Origin: Petaurus breviceps papuanus
Taxonomy: Eukaryota; Chordata; Mammalia; Diprotodontia; Petauridae
Length of the DNA stretch: 64,000 nucleotides
Assembly (NCBI GenBank): GCA_028583685.1
Contig: JAMXIF010000015.1
Location: 65,154,240 to 65,218,239 of the forward strand
Direction of reading: 5' to 3'
Shown here: piece by piece, positions 34,214 to 46,879 of the stretch
Layout: every line of letters begins with the position of its first letter
How positions within the stretch are numbered: the stretch's first letter is position 1
Program-made: the position numbers and the translations under genes
The notes under the pieces: model-generated
What the model was told of the DNA's origin: nothing
The model's input: only the letters and a program-made list of their open reading frames with translations
Database searches by the model: none

Positions 34214-35240
34214 ATAAATAAAAATACTGATAATTAGTATTTGCCAAAAAAATGAAAATAACTGTAACATCTGTTTAGAGAAAGAGGATGTAGAGAATTT
34301 ATATTAAGAACTCAATAAAACTTGGTATTACATTAATTTTATTTTACCAATCAAGATTTCAATGAAAACATGGGCATAGAGGTAGATGGGAAATAATTGC
34401 TTAGAAAGTATGGTTCAGGATTCTAAAATGACAGAAGTTGAAATTCTGTAGATTCTGCAAAAGCTTTATGCTGCTGTTTTATAAACACTTTCTCCGAGAA
34501 CTGATTAAGGGGGTACCAGAAATGATAAATAGCAAAGGACAAAACGGACAAAAAAAAGACATTGATTATATTTTAACAAACAGGAAAGTATGATTTCCCA
34601 ATTTGGGAATCATTTGTTTGTTTCTTTGTTTTAATTAAATCAGTTGTTTGTGCAGTCAGACCAAGAGCAAGATAAAAAAGGATGTCCATTTAGAGTGATA
34701 AATATGTGGCAGATCCAACCAGAACTGTTTAAACAACCTGTTGAATGTGAAATGCCTGAAAGGTCAGACTTTGAGACAGACTCATTATTTCCTAACAAAG
34801 CTTAACTTAACTATTTCAATAAACAGTAAGGCCTGAAGATATTGCTACCAATGTTTCAAATTTCTTGAATGTAAAATCTGTTCACCATCCAATGGCACCT
34901 CCTGTCAGTATTTCTATACAGTGTACTTTACAGCAGAATGTCTAAAGTCCTGTCCAAAAACTTGCCCAAAAAGAGATCAAAAGAATCTAGAAACAACTCA
35001 ATCAACTTATATCTCATTTATTGACAAGAAGAGAGATATGAGAACTAAGAGTAAAACCAGCTTAGAAAATAAAATTGCTTGTAAAAACTTTTTAAAGGGA
35101 ATGGTAGACTATTATAAGTCACACTGTCTTATTAAAGAGACAAAAGTAGTAAAGAAAATATTTATAAAAATCTTGCTGAAAAGCACAAGAAACAAAATAA
35201 TTAAAATCAGGGCATTTAAGTGTGAAAAATTGTCAGAAGG
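34214..35240. other. No gene recognised
   Basis: A 128-codon frame at 34921-35307 begins with GTG, is lysine-rich through A-rich DNA, and runs into the SINE at 35251. No domain seen. I treat it as non-coding. Confidence 0.45.
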
Positions 35241-35250
35241 ACACAAGGAA

Positions 35251-35408
35251 GGGCAGCTAGGTAGGACAGCAAGTAAGAGCACCGGCTCCAGTGTTGGGAT
35301 GACCTGAGGATTGAATCTGGGCTCAGATACTTAGCACCCCACCCAGAAATAACTGGCTGTGTAACCTTGAGCAAGTTACTTAACCCCGATTGCTTAAAAA
35401 AAAAGAGT
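35251..35408 (+). mobile_element. Second-type tRNA SINE with target duplication
   Basis: Sense copy: 'gggcagctaggtaggacagc', 'agagcaccggctccagtgtt', 'ggattgaatctgggctcaga', 'gagcaagttacttaaccccg', A tail. The 10-mer acacaaggaa flanks it at 35241-35250 and 35409-35418. Confidence 0.93.
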
Positions 35409-35419
35409 ACACAAGGAAA

Positions 35420-37850
35420 CAAAAGTGAAAGCTGAAGTGGAATAGAAGTGATGGTAAAGAAACAAACCTGAATATTATATACTAGACCTCACAACATCTC
35501 ACCTACAGGTGGACCAATTATAGATGAGACTAATTACAGAATGGTAAAGCACATAAAAAGAGGAAGAAGGAAAAAAATAGAGGAAGACATACTCTATTTC
35601 ATTCAAAGGTCAATAATGAAGAGAAGATAATTCCTTCAGTCTCTAGATTTGATCCTGGAAGTTTACTTATAGGAAAATGGCTGAAAAGACAAAAGGGAGG
35701 ATTGAAATAGGGAGACAAGAAAAGATAAAATCTTGGTCCAGTCATGGGACAGATTACCACTGATGAGTGCTCCCACATGAAGGAAAATATTCTATAGAAA
35801 GAGATGGGGACCTTAAAATGAGCATAATAAACAGGGATTTGATAGTTAGAGGAATCTCCCAATGCCTCAGAAGGGAGGGAATCACAGCTCCTGGGGGCAA
35901 CTGACACCTAGAATAGTGGGAGGGCATGGACTGAGGGTGAAGATTTCAAGACTATTGGGTGGCAGTATGATTATGAATAAAGTAAAAGTTAATAATTAAC
36001 TACACAATCAGGGGCACAGAAAAATTTCAAACATGAAACAATATCCTCTCTATTTCCTGTAGGAAATAGTTATTTCTAAGAGCAAAGGACAAATGATAAA
36101 TGGGAGCAGTGAGAAAGGCAATAACATGGAAACTCTTTAGAAGAGGAAACCCAGAAAAGGCACACTGGAAGCATAGAGTTTAAAAAGTCACTAAATAAGT
36201 ATAAGGGCCATGAATCAATGACTAGAATAAACAGAAATCGAAGATAAATACTGAAAAGAATGAGAGGAATTCCTTTTTAGAAGGTATAATCTGTCTAACA
36301 ATTGAATAGAGGGAGAAAAACACTAGGAATAATCTGAAATCTAGGTTTTATGAGAGCACACTTTAAAGGGGTCAGAGTAAGCTAACTAGGATGTCTTGGA
36401 ATATGATTGTGCAGAGAAATCAGCCCAGGTGTTATCACAAGTAAAATTCAGAAAGTACAAAGATGCATGATTGTAATAAGTAAGGAAAATAGTTTTCTAA
36501 AAAAACAAGTGGTCATAGATGGGGACCTCTTCAAATACTTAGAAATTTATAGAAAATATAAACAAGGGCAGATAATGGAGAATGAGTTTAAATTGTTATA
36601 AAAGTAATCATCAAAATAGTGTTAGGATTTCTTAAACACAGAATTAGCTGAAACTAGAGAACAATATTAGGGACAACAAAGGGAGGTATTTAAACCTTCC
36701 ATCAATCCTATTCCTCCAAGCCAAATCCTTAAGATACTCAGAAGATTCTGGTGAGATAGATGTTACAACACTCCCACTATCCTATAAATGTATCTCAACG
36801 ATTCATGCATTCTGAGAAAGCATTATGGGACTGATTCCTAATCACTCAGGGTTAGCAAGGGGTAGGGCAGGAAATAGCAATAGTCACCATAAAGGGCCTA
36901 GAACCTTGCTACAAGTTGATCTAAACCAACAATCCGCTCCATCACCACTTTCCTGATTCCTTTGTTTGAATCTCTTCTCTTGTGACTGGTTTCCCATTTG
37001 TCTCAGTTAATTGTATTATGACATCTTCCAGATAAATTTGGTATAAAGCTGCTCAGACTTTCAATTAATCTGCATTCTTCCCATTCTAAAGGCTGACCCC
37101 TTTATTCCCAGGTGAAGATTTCCTTTTGTATACCCATTGTTTTCCTGACCTCCACCACATGTTAGTCTCCAATAAGAAATATCATATTAAATGACTTGTC
37201 CATATGTTATTATTAGAACTGGGACAAAAATGAAAACATTTTATTGTTGTTGTTGTTGTTGTTTCAAAGATAATATTCTTTCATTATGCCATACTGTCTT
37301 ACTCCTACTTAAGAGGTATAGATGAACATTTCATTTATAAAACCAATGAACACTTAAATATGTTATCAGCATGATGGGGGTGAAAACCAATTAAGTAAAA
37401 CTATAAAATCAAAGATATCAAGGTAAAAATTGGTAATGCTTCAAATGCACATAAATTAAATTGAGCTGGATTATAGTGGAGGGTGGGCTGCTGTGTTTCC
37501 CAATGGACTGAAGTTAAAGATCAAATTAGGCATATGTGTGCTAAGTCTGCAAAAAATATCCCTTCTCCCACCATCTGTAAGCTAGATCAAATACGACTTG
37601 CACAGAGGTAGGCGGACTATGCTGATCCATCATTCTCACTGTCATCACACAGATGTTCTCAGTTGAGTTAACAGTCAAAGGCTATGTCTATATGGGGCTT
37701 CTGGATCTACGATTTTGACTGGAATTTTAAAAATCTGTTCAGTACATTGGTTAATACAAGAGTACAGCAAGATATTCTTAATGTTAAGATGATACAATGA
37801 AAGGAAGACACAGAAATAAATAAGAGACAAAGAGATTGGGGTGAAGGAAG
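35420..37850. other. No gene recognised
   Basis: Purine-rich AT-rich DNA to about 36670, then more mixed sequence. Short (GTT)n at 37243-37262. No named repeat and no convincing frame. Confidence 0.45.
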
Positions 37851-37851
37851 G

Positions 37852-37854
37852 AGG

Positions 37855-37902
<48 letters not shown>
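37852..37902 (+). repeat. (GA)n microsatellite
   Basis: About 20 uninterrupted GA units with a short interrupted start. Confidence 0.95.
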
Positions 37903-37904
<2 letters not shown>

Positions 37905-37906
<2 letters not shown>

Positions 37907-39520
37907 ATCAGGAAAAAATTGCCACCTGCCATAACTCCATATAATAATGTTATCTTATAAAAAAACATTCAAACACGTTTTATTTTTCCATTATTAAATG
38001 AATGTTTTTTTCTAACAAAGTAATTATAAACTATCTAATGTCTACAATGTAGTGCAGGACTATAAAGAATTTTTAAAAAGCCAAATCCCTTCCGTATTTC
38101 TTCCCTCAAAATGACCTCCCAGACTGTTTTTTTGAAATGTGCATCTTAAGAAGGAAGAATACATACATCTTGTATTCATTGAGGGAAGACTCATTTTTCT
38201 CTGCCTTCCATCTTCAGCTTCTTAAATTTTTGCTGTACATAATAAATATGACTCCTTTCACAAGGAAAATGAAATCTTGTGAATTGCAGACAAGCATTCT
38301 CTTCAGAAGGAAGAAAGATTGCTGTGCACTTCTTTAAAATGTAAGGAATTTGACCCCTTATAGAAAGATTTTTTTTCATTAAAAAAAAAAGCTTTATGAC
38401 TATAGCTGTCAAGAACGTGAACTATTATGTTCATTTCATAAAAATGACAAAAGAATTACTGAATTTTCCAGAGACATTCAAATGGAGGAGAAGGAAAATG
38501 GTCATGAAACAAGGGGGGCTGGGAGAAAAATTACAAATGTTCCATTGTGCAAAAGGTGGGGGAGGCATTTCTTTATTCATTCTATGCTTTCTTGACACTG
38601 GAGCAGTTTTTGACCTTTGACATTTAACAAATTGTTCTAAGTAAAAATATTATCTGGAATGATTCCAGTGAACATCTTGCAAAGTATTTTAACTATGACA
38701 GGAAATAGGATATGCTCAGAGAAAGGTTTCTGAAAAACAAAAATGCTTTGCTTGTTTAAAAATATTAAACCATTCAGATTTGTTTTTAAAAGCTATCACA
38801 CATGCAAGAATCTATATTTAAACAAGAAATAAAGTTTTCCTGAACATGCATTTGGACACATCTTCAATTCTCACATTTTTATTTTTTTTATTTCTAATGT
38901 AGCATCTGTCCTCTTATCTGTTAATACTAGGGTATCCAACAATGAACACATTAGATAAGAGCTCTGAGTGTACAAATGAGAAATGCTCTTTTGGGGGAAG
39001 AAAAAAAAGAACATTTTGAAAACTGCATTTCTACAATAATAGAATTATTTAAATTGATTCTTTTCATGTGGAATAGAACTGACAAAAATATGCTTATGTG
39101 GACAGATGGAATTAAGCAAAACATTGCTCTATATTTGAAATTAGTTTAAGTCCTTAGGATTTTATCAGTTTCCAAATCTACTTGTTCATTTAAAAAAGAC
39201 TTATTTAGTGCTGCTTATAACTAGAAAACTGCTAATTCCAAGGGAAAATATAGTTCTCACCATCCTCTTTAAAGAAAAAAAAATCCCTCCCAGCTTCTTT
39301 CCTACATCTTCTGGAAGTTGAAAAGAGCTTAGGAATTCCAGGTGTTCCATTAGCACACACACACAATAAAATAGGAAGCAGAATATATTGGCTTTCAAAG
39401 AATAGTTAGCCCAATGGTCATAAATAGCATGGCTAATTTGGATTAAGTATCAGTGCTAAGACAATATATTAAAATTTAGTGTGCTTTTAAAATATTCACA
39501 TATGCTAATTTCAAGCAATA
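37905..39520. other. No gene or repeat recognised
   Basis: Long stretch without an obvious transposon; candidate unique DNA. Frames of up to 74 codons show no domain. Confidence 0.45.
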
Positions 39521-39524
39521 TTTT

Positions 39525-39665
39525 CTGGGAAACTTCTTGGCTTTGCACTCAAAATCCATGAGATTTGGGTTGCATTGCTCAACCTTTCGGGCTTCACTTT
39601 CCTCACCTACAAAGTAACAGGATAAAATTTACTAGATGACCTTTAAGGTCCTATAAAGATAAAAA
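39525..39665 (+). repeat. MIR-family SINE fragment
   Basis: 'tgagatttgggttgcattgc', 'ggcttcactttcctcaccta', and tail 'gatgacctttaaggtcctat'. Confidence 0.65.
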
Positions 39666-39669
39666 TACA

Positions 39670-40223
39670 TACCCATGATCCTTTTTTAATAGACCTATGA
39701 AGATATTCTACTCTTTACTTCCCTATCATTTTCTCTTAGGCTAAGGAACTACTTTTGGTAAAATCTGTGGTGTTTAAAAAGGTTCAAGAGACATAATTTC
39801 TGGGTAATTTAATCATTTTATCAATAATACCATCATTTTAAGAAAAGAATGATCATTTGGCCATCTCTCTCTTAAACCAAAGACCACTCACAGTGATGAG
39901 ATCACAGTTTACATGCTCTTGTAGTTTTTAGGTGTTCCCAAGGGTACCAATAAAAGGTGATTGGTTAACAATTAATGAAAGAATGGATATTACAATGAGA
40001 TGCTGGGCTATGTATTACACTGATTATCTTGGGGTACAGAAACAATGGCAAAAAAGACTTATCAATTTCCATATTACGTATCTGACAAAAGGGAGAATCA
40101 ACATTTTCCCAGACCTGTCTGAGTAAACATGATGAACAAGAATCTTCTCATTAGCCCAAACTTAGAATTTCTTTTACTGTCATTGATTAGTTCTCAGTCA
40201 TCCTAGCTTGGAGAGTCCTTTAG
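39670..40223. other. No gene recognised
   Basis: A 64-codon frame at 39932-40126 has no known domain. No repeat identified. Confidence 0.4.
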
Positions 40224-40246
40224 AAAGATTTCCTGGGAGAGGAGCC

Positions 40247-40254
40247 AAGATGGC
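40247..40254 (+). promoter_or_regulatory. YY1-like site at the HAL1 5' end
   Basis: aagatggc lies about 14 bases inside the element, the same place as the YY1 site that positions transcription start in human L1. Copy B keeps aagatgg at 24967-24973. Function here is inferred from position. Confidence 0.55.
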
Positions 40255-40786
40255 AGAGTAAAAGCAGGAACTTGCTTGAGCTTGCATCCCAACAACCTCC
40301 AATACCTGTAAAAAAATGACTCTAAACAAATTTTAGAGCTACAGAACCCACAAAATGACAGAGTGAAACAAATCTCCCACTGATGACAGCCTGGCAGGCC
40401 AACAGGAAGGGTCTGTCACACCAGGCTGAGAGCAGAGCATAGTCCCATGTGAATCACAACAGCACAGATGGGCAGGAGCAGAACTTAGGGGACTAAATCA
40501 CTGGCATCTGTGGCAGATTCCAGACTTCTCAACCCATGAACACCAGAGACAAAGTAAAAGGTCAATGAGGAAATTCTGTTGGACCTGGGTGAGAGAAGAG
40601 TGTCATCTAGCCCCTGTCCCAGGGACAGCAAAAGTGGTGGGTGACTGCTTCTGGAGCTTCAGGCTCACAGATGGTGGCGAGACCAAGTGGTTAATCAGAG
40701 GTCAAATACAGGAATCTCTTTACTGATGCTGAGGTAGGATTCTTTTGCTTTGCCCCACTTGGATCTGGGTCACAGTGTTGGGTAGT

Positions 40787-40788
<2 letters not shown>

Positions 40789-40820
<32 letters not shown>
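40789..40820 (+). repeat. (TA)n microsatellite inside HAL1 5' UTR
   Basis: About 15 TA units where copy B has ordinary 5' UTR sequence ('gggtggtggtcctgagatga'). Confidence 0.9.
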
Positions 40821-40822
<2 letters not shown>

Positions 40823-41050
40823 GGGGTATATCTATTTATTTGTCTGTCTGTCTGGGGCGAGGAGTGCTGGCATTGCAGAGTCTGTGGCAGCTATGGAAAG
40901 GGAGTTCTCATAGTTCTGAGGCAGGTGCCTAGAAGTAGCTTTGACAAAAGCTGCCCAAAATCCCAGAAAATTGGGGCACAGCACTGTACACTCTGGAAGC
41001 AAAGTTCCACCATGGCAAAGAGCTCAAAAATCAAGTAATTGGCTGGCAAG

Positions 41051-42090
41051 ATGAGCAGAGGAAGTGAAATAAGACTATAGAATCATCCTTTGGTGACATA
41101 GAAACAGAAGAAAATAAAGTCAAAACTTAAAGTCAAAAACCTCAAAGAAAAATATGAATGGGTCTCAGACTATGGAAAAGCTCAAAAAGGATTCTGAAAA
41201 TCAACTAAGAGAAGTAAAGGAAAAATTGGGAAGAGAAATGAGAGTGATGCAAAGAAATAAAGAAAAATGGGTTAACAGCATGCCAAAGGAGAATGAAAAA
41301 AATATGGAAGAAAATAACACCTTAAAAAATAGACTAACTCAAATAGTAAAAGAGATTCAAAAAGCCAATGAGAAGAAGAAGGCCTTGAAAAGCAGAATTG
41401 GCCAGATGAAAAAGGAAGCTCAAAAGTACACTGAAGAAAATAATTCCTTCAAATTTAGATTGGAAAAAATGGAAGCTAATAACTTTGTGAGAAGACACTA
41501 TAAATCAGATCCAAGCAAATGAAAAAATAGAAGGCAATGTGAAATATCTCACTGGAAAAACCACTGACCTGGAAAATAGATTCAGGAGAGATAATCTAAA
41601 AATTATTGGAATACCTGAAAGCCATGATCAAAAAAAGAGCCTAGACATCATCTTTCAAAAACTTGGCAAGGAAAATTGCCCTGATATTATAGGACCATAG
41701 GGTAAAATAGGAATTGAAAGATTTCACCAATTGCCTCTTGAAAAAGATTGCTCTTGAAAAAGAAAACTCCCAGGAATATTGTAGCCAAATTCCAGAGTTC
41801 CCAAATCAAGGAGAAAATATTACAAGCAATCATGAAGAAACAATTTGAGTACTGTGGAAACACAGTCAGGATAACACAAGATCTTGCTGCTTCTACATTA
41901 AGGGATCAAAGGGCTTGGAATATGATATTCTGGAGGTCAAAGGAGCTGGGATTAAAATCAGGAATCATCTACCCAGCAAAACTGAGTATAATACTTCAGG
42001 GGAAAACATGGATATTCAATGAAATAGAGAATTTTCAAGCATTTTTGATGAAAAAACTGATGGAGGGAAATATAGTCTTTCAAAATATGA
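41051..42090 (+). pseudogene. HAL1 ORF1p remnant (copy C)
   Basis: Starts near ATG 41051 (MSRG). A readable coiled coil (41154-41522, with EENNTLKNRLTQIVKEIQKA), the RRM core near 41570-41640 (RRDN then IGIPESHDQ) and the C-terminal domain (41748-42060, ASTLRDQRAWNMIF) follow. It has early stops, a TAG near 41698, and frame changes near 41090 and between 41515 and 41750. The C-terminal PELNRKF end is lost in the deletion near 42060. Confidence 0.85.
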
Positions 42091-42310
42091 CTACTTTGGA
42101 AATGTTTTGCATAGCTACACATGTATAATATCTTATTGAATTGCTTGTCTTCCCAGTGGGGGTGGGTGAGGAGGAAAAAAGGGAGAGAATCTAGAACTTG
42201 AAGTTTTAAAAACAAATGTTAAAAAAATTTGTTTTACATGCAACTGGGTAATAAGATTTACAAGCAAAAGGGTATAAAAATCCATCATTCACTACAAGGA
42301 AATAAGGGGT

Positions 42311-42485
42311 TTGCAGTGGCTAGGGGATACAGTGAATAGAGCACCAGCCCTGGAATCAGGAGATCCTGAATTCAAATCCAGCCTCTGACACTTAACACTC
42401 ACTAGCTGTGTGACTCTGGGCAAGTCACTTAACCCCAATTACCATGCCTTGCCCCCATCAAAAAGTAAAAAAAAAAAAGAAAAGA
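42311..42485 (+). mobile_element. tRNA-type SINE nested in HAL1 copy C
   Basis: Sense SINE: 'agcaccagccctggaatcag', 'cactagctgtgtgactctgg', 'gtcacttaaccccaattacc', A tail. The 11-mer aaataaggggt flanks it at 42300-42310 and 42486-42496. Confidence 0.95.
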
Positions 42486-42689
42486 AAATAAGGGGTAAGA
42501 ATGAAAAAGGGGAGGGATATAAGAGAAGGCAGACTGGGGGAAAGGGTATTCTGTATACTTGCCATGTTGGGGTGGGTGATAGCAGTGATGGGGAGAAAAT
42601 TTGTATCTCAAAATCTTGTGGAAATGAATGTTGAAAACTAAAAATAAATAAATAAATTCTTGAAGAAGAAAAAAAAAAAAGATTTCCCA

Positions 42690-43870
42690 TACTGGTTGAT
42701 TTCTGAATGATGAAGTATGAAGGAGAAAATACCTTGGTTCTGATTCAGTATTTAGTTATTAATGAAAGAAAGAAATGCTGATCTCTCTCAAATCAAATCG
42801 AGGTAGAAAGGCACCAACTATAGCATAGAGAGAGAGAGGAAAATCTAAGTGTTTAATTGCTAACATAAATATTTACTAATAATCAGTAAATAAATTGAAT
42901 ATTCCTATATTGACACATGTGTCTAGTTATACATATGAATTCAAAAGTAGGTCCATTCATGTCACACTTATTATCTAAGTAAATATGCATATGGTTTATA
43001 TGTACATGTATGTGTGACTGTATAATAAATAACAAACAATCTTCAACTTATGCAGGGAGTAAAGTAGATGTTTGGTACTCAGGCATTTTCTTCATTGAAA
43101 CATGGTAGTCAAATTTCCAGGGCCACATACAGAAGTTTATTTAATCCACATCCTAAACTGTAATAATACTTAGTACTAACATAAATATTAGATCCTGGGG
43201 TTAAATCTGAGGTATAAGAGGGAGAGAAAGGAGGAGGGCACAGAGTATAAGCAAGAAGAGTTTCATTTCCTTTTCTTTGTGTAGAGTCAACTCTAAGAAA
43301 AATTTTGAGATATGTGAAGCTCATCATTGGTACCCTTCTGATTGTTCCTGTACCCTTTTCACTAATTCTCTAATTCCCTCTCCAAAGGCTCCTAAGAGAT
43401 CAGTGAATTGGTCCTTAGTAAGGTGATAAGAGACCAAGTCAACAAGGGGAATCAATGAACTGGACAACAGATAACACAAATTTATTTTCCCAAGTTACAA
43501 AATAATCTCCTACTGATATGTATCTACCTCTTACTTTCCCCATTCAAGTTTGCAAATGTTGGAATAGAAAAAAGATAGCTACCACAGACTTGATTTAAAT
43601 CAATGCATAACTTCTCAGTGATTTCATACAATTTAACTCCAAGGAATGATTTTATTGAGGGATAATTCTGAATTCAGGTTATTGAGTTTATGACCAATGT
43701 TCAAGATCAAACAATTGTTTGTTTTGATTCTAGGTAGAAAAGTTCTCTGAAACTAAAAAGCTTATGCTTCTCCAACAAACACTAAGACATATTCTGGATC
43801 CATTGAGAATTAAGCTTTTATTTTTAATTGTGTAGGCAAATTTCACTCATATTAGTGTTGGATAGAATTA
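42690..43870. other. No gene or repeat recognised
   Basis: AT-rich unassigned DNA; longest frame 72 codons, minus strand, without a domain. Confidence 0.45.
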
Positions 43871-43874
43871 ATTT

Positions 43875-44715
43875 AAATTCACCAAATAATCATTTATTAA
43901 GTAGACACCTGCTATAGGCAAGTTACTTGTGTTTTCCATTGGAAATACAAAGACAAGAAATTAATTAGTCCCTGCTCTCAAGGGGACTTGTGTTCTGTAG
44001 GGCATGGGATTGATGGGAGAGTGGGAGAGGGAAGAGGGAGATAGGACATGGACACCATTAAGTAAACATAAAGTGTATAGAAAGTAATAAAGCAAATTCA
44101 AGAGGGAAAGTGTAACTAAGGAGAATAAGACCAGGGAAAGCCTTGTGTAGGAGGGAGTATGTAAACTGAGTTTCAAAGGGAACCAGGGATTCTCAAAAAG
44201 TTGAAGTGGAGAGACAGTAATTCCAGTCATAGGAGACTAAAACACAAATGTATGGAAGTAGGGGCAGCTAGGTGGTGCAGTGAATAGAGCACCAGCCCTG
44301 GAGTCAGGAGTCCCTGAGTTCAAATTTGTCCTCAGACATTTAACATAAACACTAGCCGTGTGACGTTGGACAAGTCACTTAACCCCAATTGCCTTCCAAG
44401 AAGCAAAAAAAAAAAAAAAACGCATGGAAGGGGAAGAGGGAATGTCCCACATAGGGAACAGCTGATGGGCCATTTTGACTGAAACAGAGAGTATGAGGCT
44501 AAGTAATGTGAAGTAAGCAAGAAAGATAAGTAGAAACCATACGGCTTTCAATGCCAGGTTGAGGAGGGATTTGCATTTTATTCTAGAGGTAACTTGAATC
44601 TTTGAGTAGGACTATGACATGGTCAGATAAGTGCTTTGGGCACCTAAATTTGTAGAGGACAGATTGGAGAAGAAAAAGACTGGAGGCAGGAAATTCAATG
44701 AAAACATTATAATAA
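43875..44715 (-). mobile_element. L2 LINE 3' part, interrupted by a SINE
   Basis: Antisense L2: terminus 'aataatcatttattaagtag', then 'gtccctgctctcaaggggac', 'ggattctcaaaaagttgaag', and after the SINE 'ggatttgcattttattctag' and 'actatgacatggtcagataa'. Old element. Confidence 0.75.
44261..44420 (+). mobile_element. tRNA-type SINE nested in L2
   Basis: Well-kept sense copy starting 'ggggcagctaggtggtgcag' with a pure A tail. Imperfect flanking repeat around 'atggaag'. Confidence 0.93.
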
Positions 44716-44872
44716 GGGGCAGCTAGGTGATACAGTGGATAGAACATTGGCCTTGGAGTCAGGAGAACTTGAATTCAAATCTGACCTCAGACTCTTACCA
44801 GCTGTGTGACCCTGGGCAAGTCACTTAATCCCAATTGCCTCTCCCTGCCCCCCCCAAAAAAAAAGAAAAAAA
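44716..44872 (+). mobile_element. tRNA-type SINE at the L2 edge
   Basis: Sense copy 'ggggcagctaggtgatacag' to 'cacttaatcccaattgcctc' with a C-run and A tail. 'ataataa' recurs on both sides as a likely target duplication. Confidence 0.92.
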
Positions 44873-45089
44873 GGACCATAATAACAGACTAGATATGAGG
44901 TCATTTGAACAGGGTAGTAAATAACCTACTTTACAAAATATTTCAAGTGCTATATAAATGTAAACTATTTTTGTTAGGTGAGGATAGGCATGAAATTTGC
45001 GGTTTCATTGATTTAAGAAGTTCCTGGATGAGGAAGTTCCCTCTATCAGTGGCGGGTTGGCAACTTTTCTTCAGTTTAATATCCTCTTA

Positions 45090-45230
45090 GAAAGTTTCCC
45101 AAAGGAGTGAGAGTTTTATGTGACCTGCCCAGGGTCCTACAACTAATGTGTATCAGAATCAGAATTCAAACCTAGATCTTCTTGCCCGCATGGTCAGATC
45201 TCTATCTACTACACCATACTACTTTTCCTT
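45090..45230 (-). repeat. MIR fragment
   Basis: 'gtgacctgcccagggtccta', 'gaattcaaacctagatcttc', 'ctatctactacaccatacta' in antisense order. Confidence 0.7.
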
Positions 45231-45254
45231 ATGAATTCCCTGGAACAATGACCA

Positions 45255-45269
45255 GGTAGATAGATTAGA

Positions 45270-45301
<32 letters not shown>

Positions 45302-45400
45302 TAGATAGATAGATATACCTCTACATATATGTATATATACATATATACCAGTTTGATATATATACATATATACATACACACACATATGCACACACATATA
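45255..45400 (+). repeat. (AGAT)n and (TA/CA)n microsatellites
   Basis: AGAT/AGAC tetranucleotides to about 45315, then TATATG/CACA-rich sequence. Confidence 0.9.
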
Positions 45401-45424
45401 TAAGGACTGTACTCCATGCTGTCT

Positions 45425-46875
45425 CCGATTATTAAAATATTATTGTCATTATATTATTATGCATTATTTTCAACCTCCATTATAGTATTCCACCAGGGTC
45501 CCTGTTCTACCATTGATAATGTGATAGGGTTCAAAATAACCCCTTCCTTCTAAAACGAAGTTTCTCCAGATCAAACCAACTCAGTTAGATATTAGTGAGA
45601 GGTCACTGATTAAACTAAGTCTCAATAATATGTGAGTGATTGAGAGTCTCTAAACTCTCCAAAGGTTTTTCATTTTTTAAAAAACAATTCTTTCTCCAAA
45701 TGAATGAAATGACAGAATTTCACACATTATAACACAATAATGGCAAAATACATTATGTGTTGTAGGGGAAGATATTTCAGGACCAAAAGGCCATCCCATA
45801 GGCATATCAGATATGCCCTGAAGAATTCTCTTGGCAGTTCCAAAAGTTAGAGCCATATCCATTGGGCTCCAAATTAGGGCTTTTAATAAAAGGACTGAAT
45901 TTAAAGGGTGCTTACATAGCATTTCCAGTTCTTTGGCCAGAAGAAGAGATTAGCACCTATATAGTAAAGATAATTAAAGTCTGAGGTGACCTTTCTCCCT
46001 AAGCATTCTACTCACTACCCCGACAGTCTTCTCCCATCAGCCTTGCACCAGATAGCCCTAATAGCAATCTCTAGTCAGGATCCTGGGCTCTCTATCTCTC
46101 TCATTACCCACCTCACCTGAGCATATTAATTATGTCCTATCTACAGCTCAATTGAAGTAGGTTCACCTTTATACAGCTCCTTTGCTTTAGCCACTTTTAA
46201 AGACACAGATTTTCTAAAAGGTCCATTTCATTTTTTTTCAAAATGTATTTCTTGGCAAGGATAGCCAAAAATACATCTGATCTGAGGAAAGGACATGGAA
46301 ATATAAGAGAATGGGAAACAGGGTAGTGGCTGCCATTCTTACACAGAAGTGGTTTGCAATTCATGAAGTTTCCTAGTTTTTATTTGTTATGGTTCAACAG
46401 AACTCTAGTCTACAGGTCTTTAAAGTTAACTCTCCTACTAGATTTATCTTTTTTACATTTTGAGTGCATTGATTTCATTGCCCAGTGAGTTTCTGTTTAT
46501 CGATTTCACTTCTGAGTTTTGGGTGTTTTTTTTAATATCACATAGCAATCAACTTCTAAAATGTCATAATAATTCTGCAGATAGATGCGTAATTACAGAC
46601 AGATTCTAAATCTATATCTCATCTAGGTCAAAGCACAGTTGAATATTAGATCCACTGCCCAAAATTAATTTAAAAACTATTCAACATCATTGTAAATTTC
46701 CATATTATGTATTAGAAGTGCTTAATTTAGAAAATGCAAAGCAATTCTAAAAATATAACCAGTCCTACATTTGTTTTCTCTTTCCTTGTCAAATCTGACA
46801 GCTTCAATTCACTATCTAGAAAAGAAAACTAGAGAACAGGGGGAAAAAAAAACAATTCAAATAGTCATTTCTCCA
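45425..46875. other. No gene or repeat recognised
   Basis: Longest frame 81 codons (45677-45922, minus), no domain seen. Unassigned. Confidence 0.45.
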
Positions 46876-46879
46876 TGGG

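Larger units (their letters stand above)
40234..42677 (+). mobile_element. HAL1 copy C with target duplication and internal deletion
   Basis: 5' UTR with the intact start 'ggagccaagatggcagagta', an ORF1 remnant, then an L1-type 3' end and A-rich tail. The 10-mer aaagatttcc flanks it at 40224-40233 and 42678-42687. Compared with copy A, about 570 bp are missing between the end of ORF1 and the 3' UTR (join near 42060). A (TA)n run has grown in the 5' UTR, and a SINE sits in the 3' UTR. Confidence 0.9.

Noticed and set aside
34921-35307. 128-codon frame, lysine-rich
   Set aside because: Starts at GTG, composition follows A-rich DNA, no domain, and its end is SINE sequence.
39932-40126. 64-codon frame as a possible conserved exon
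   Set aside because: No flanking splice signals that stand out and no recognised domain.
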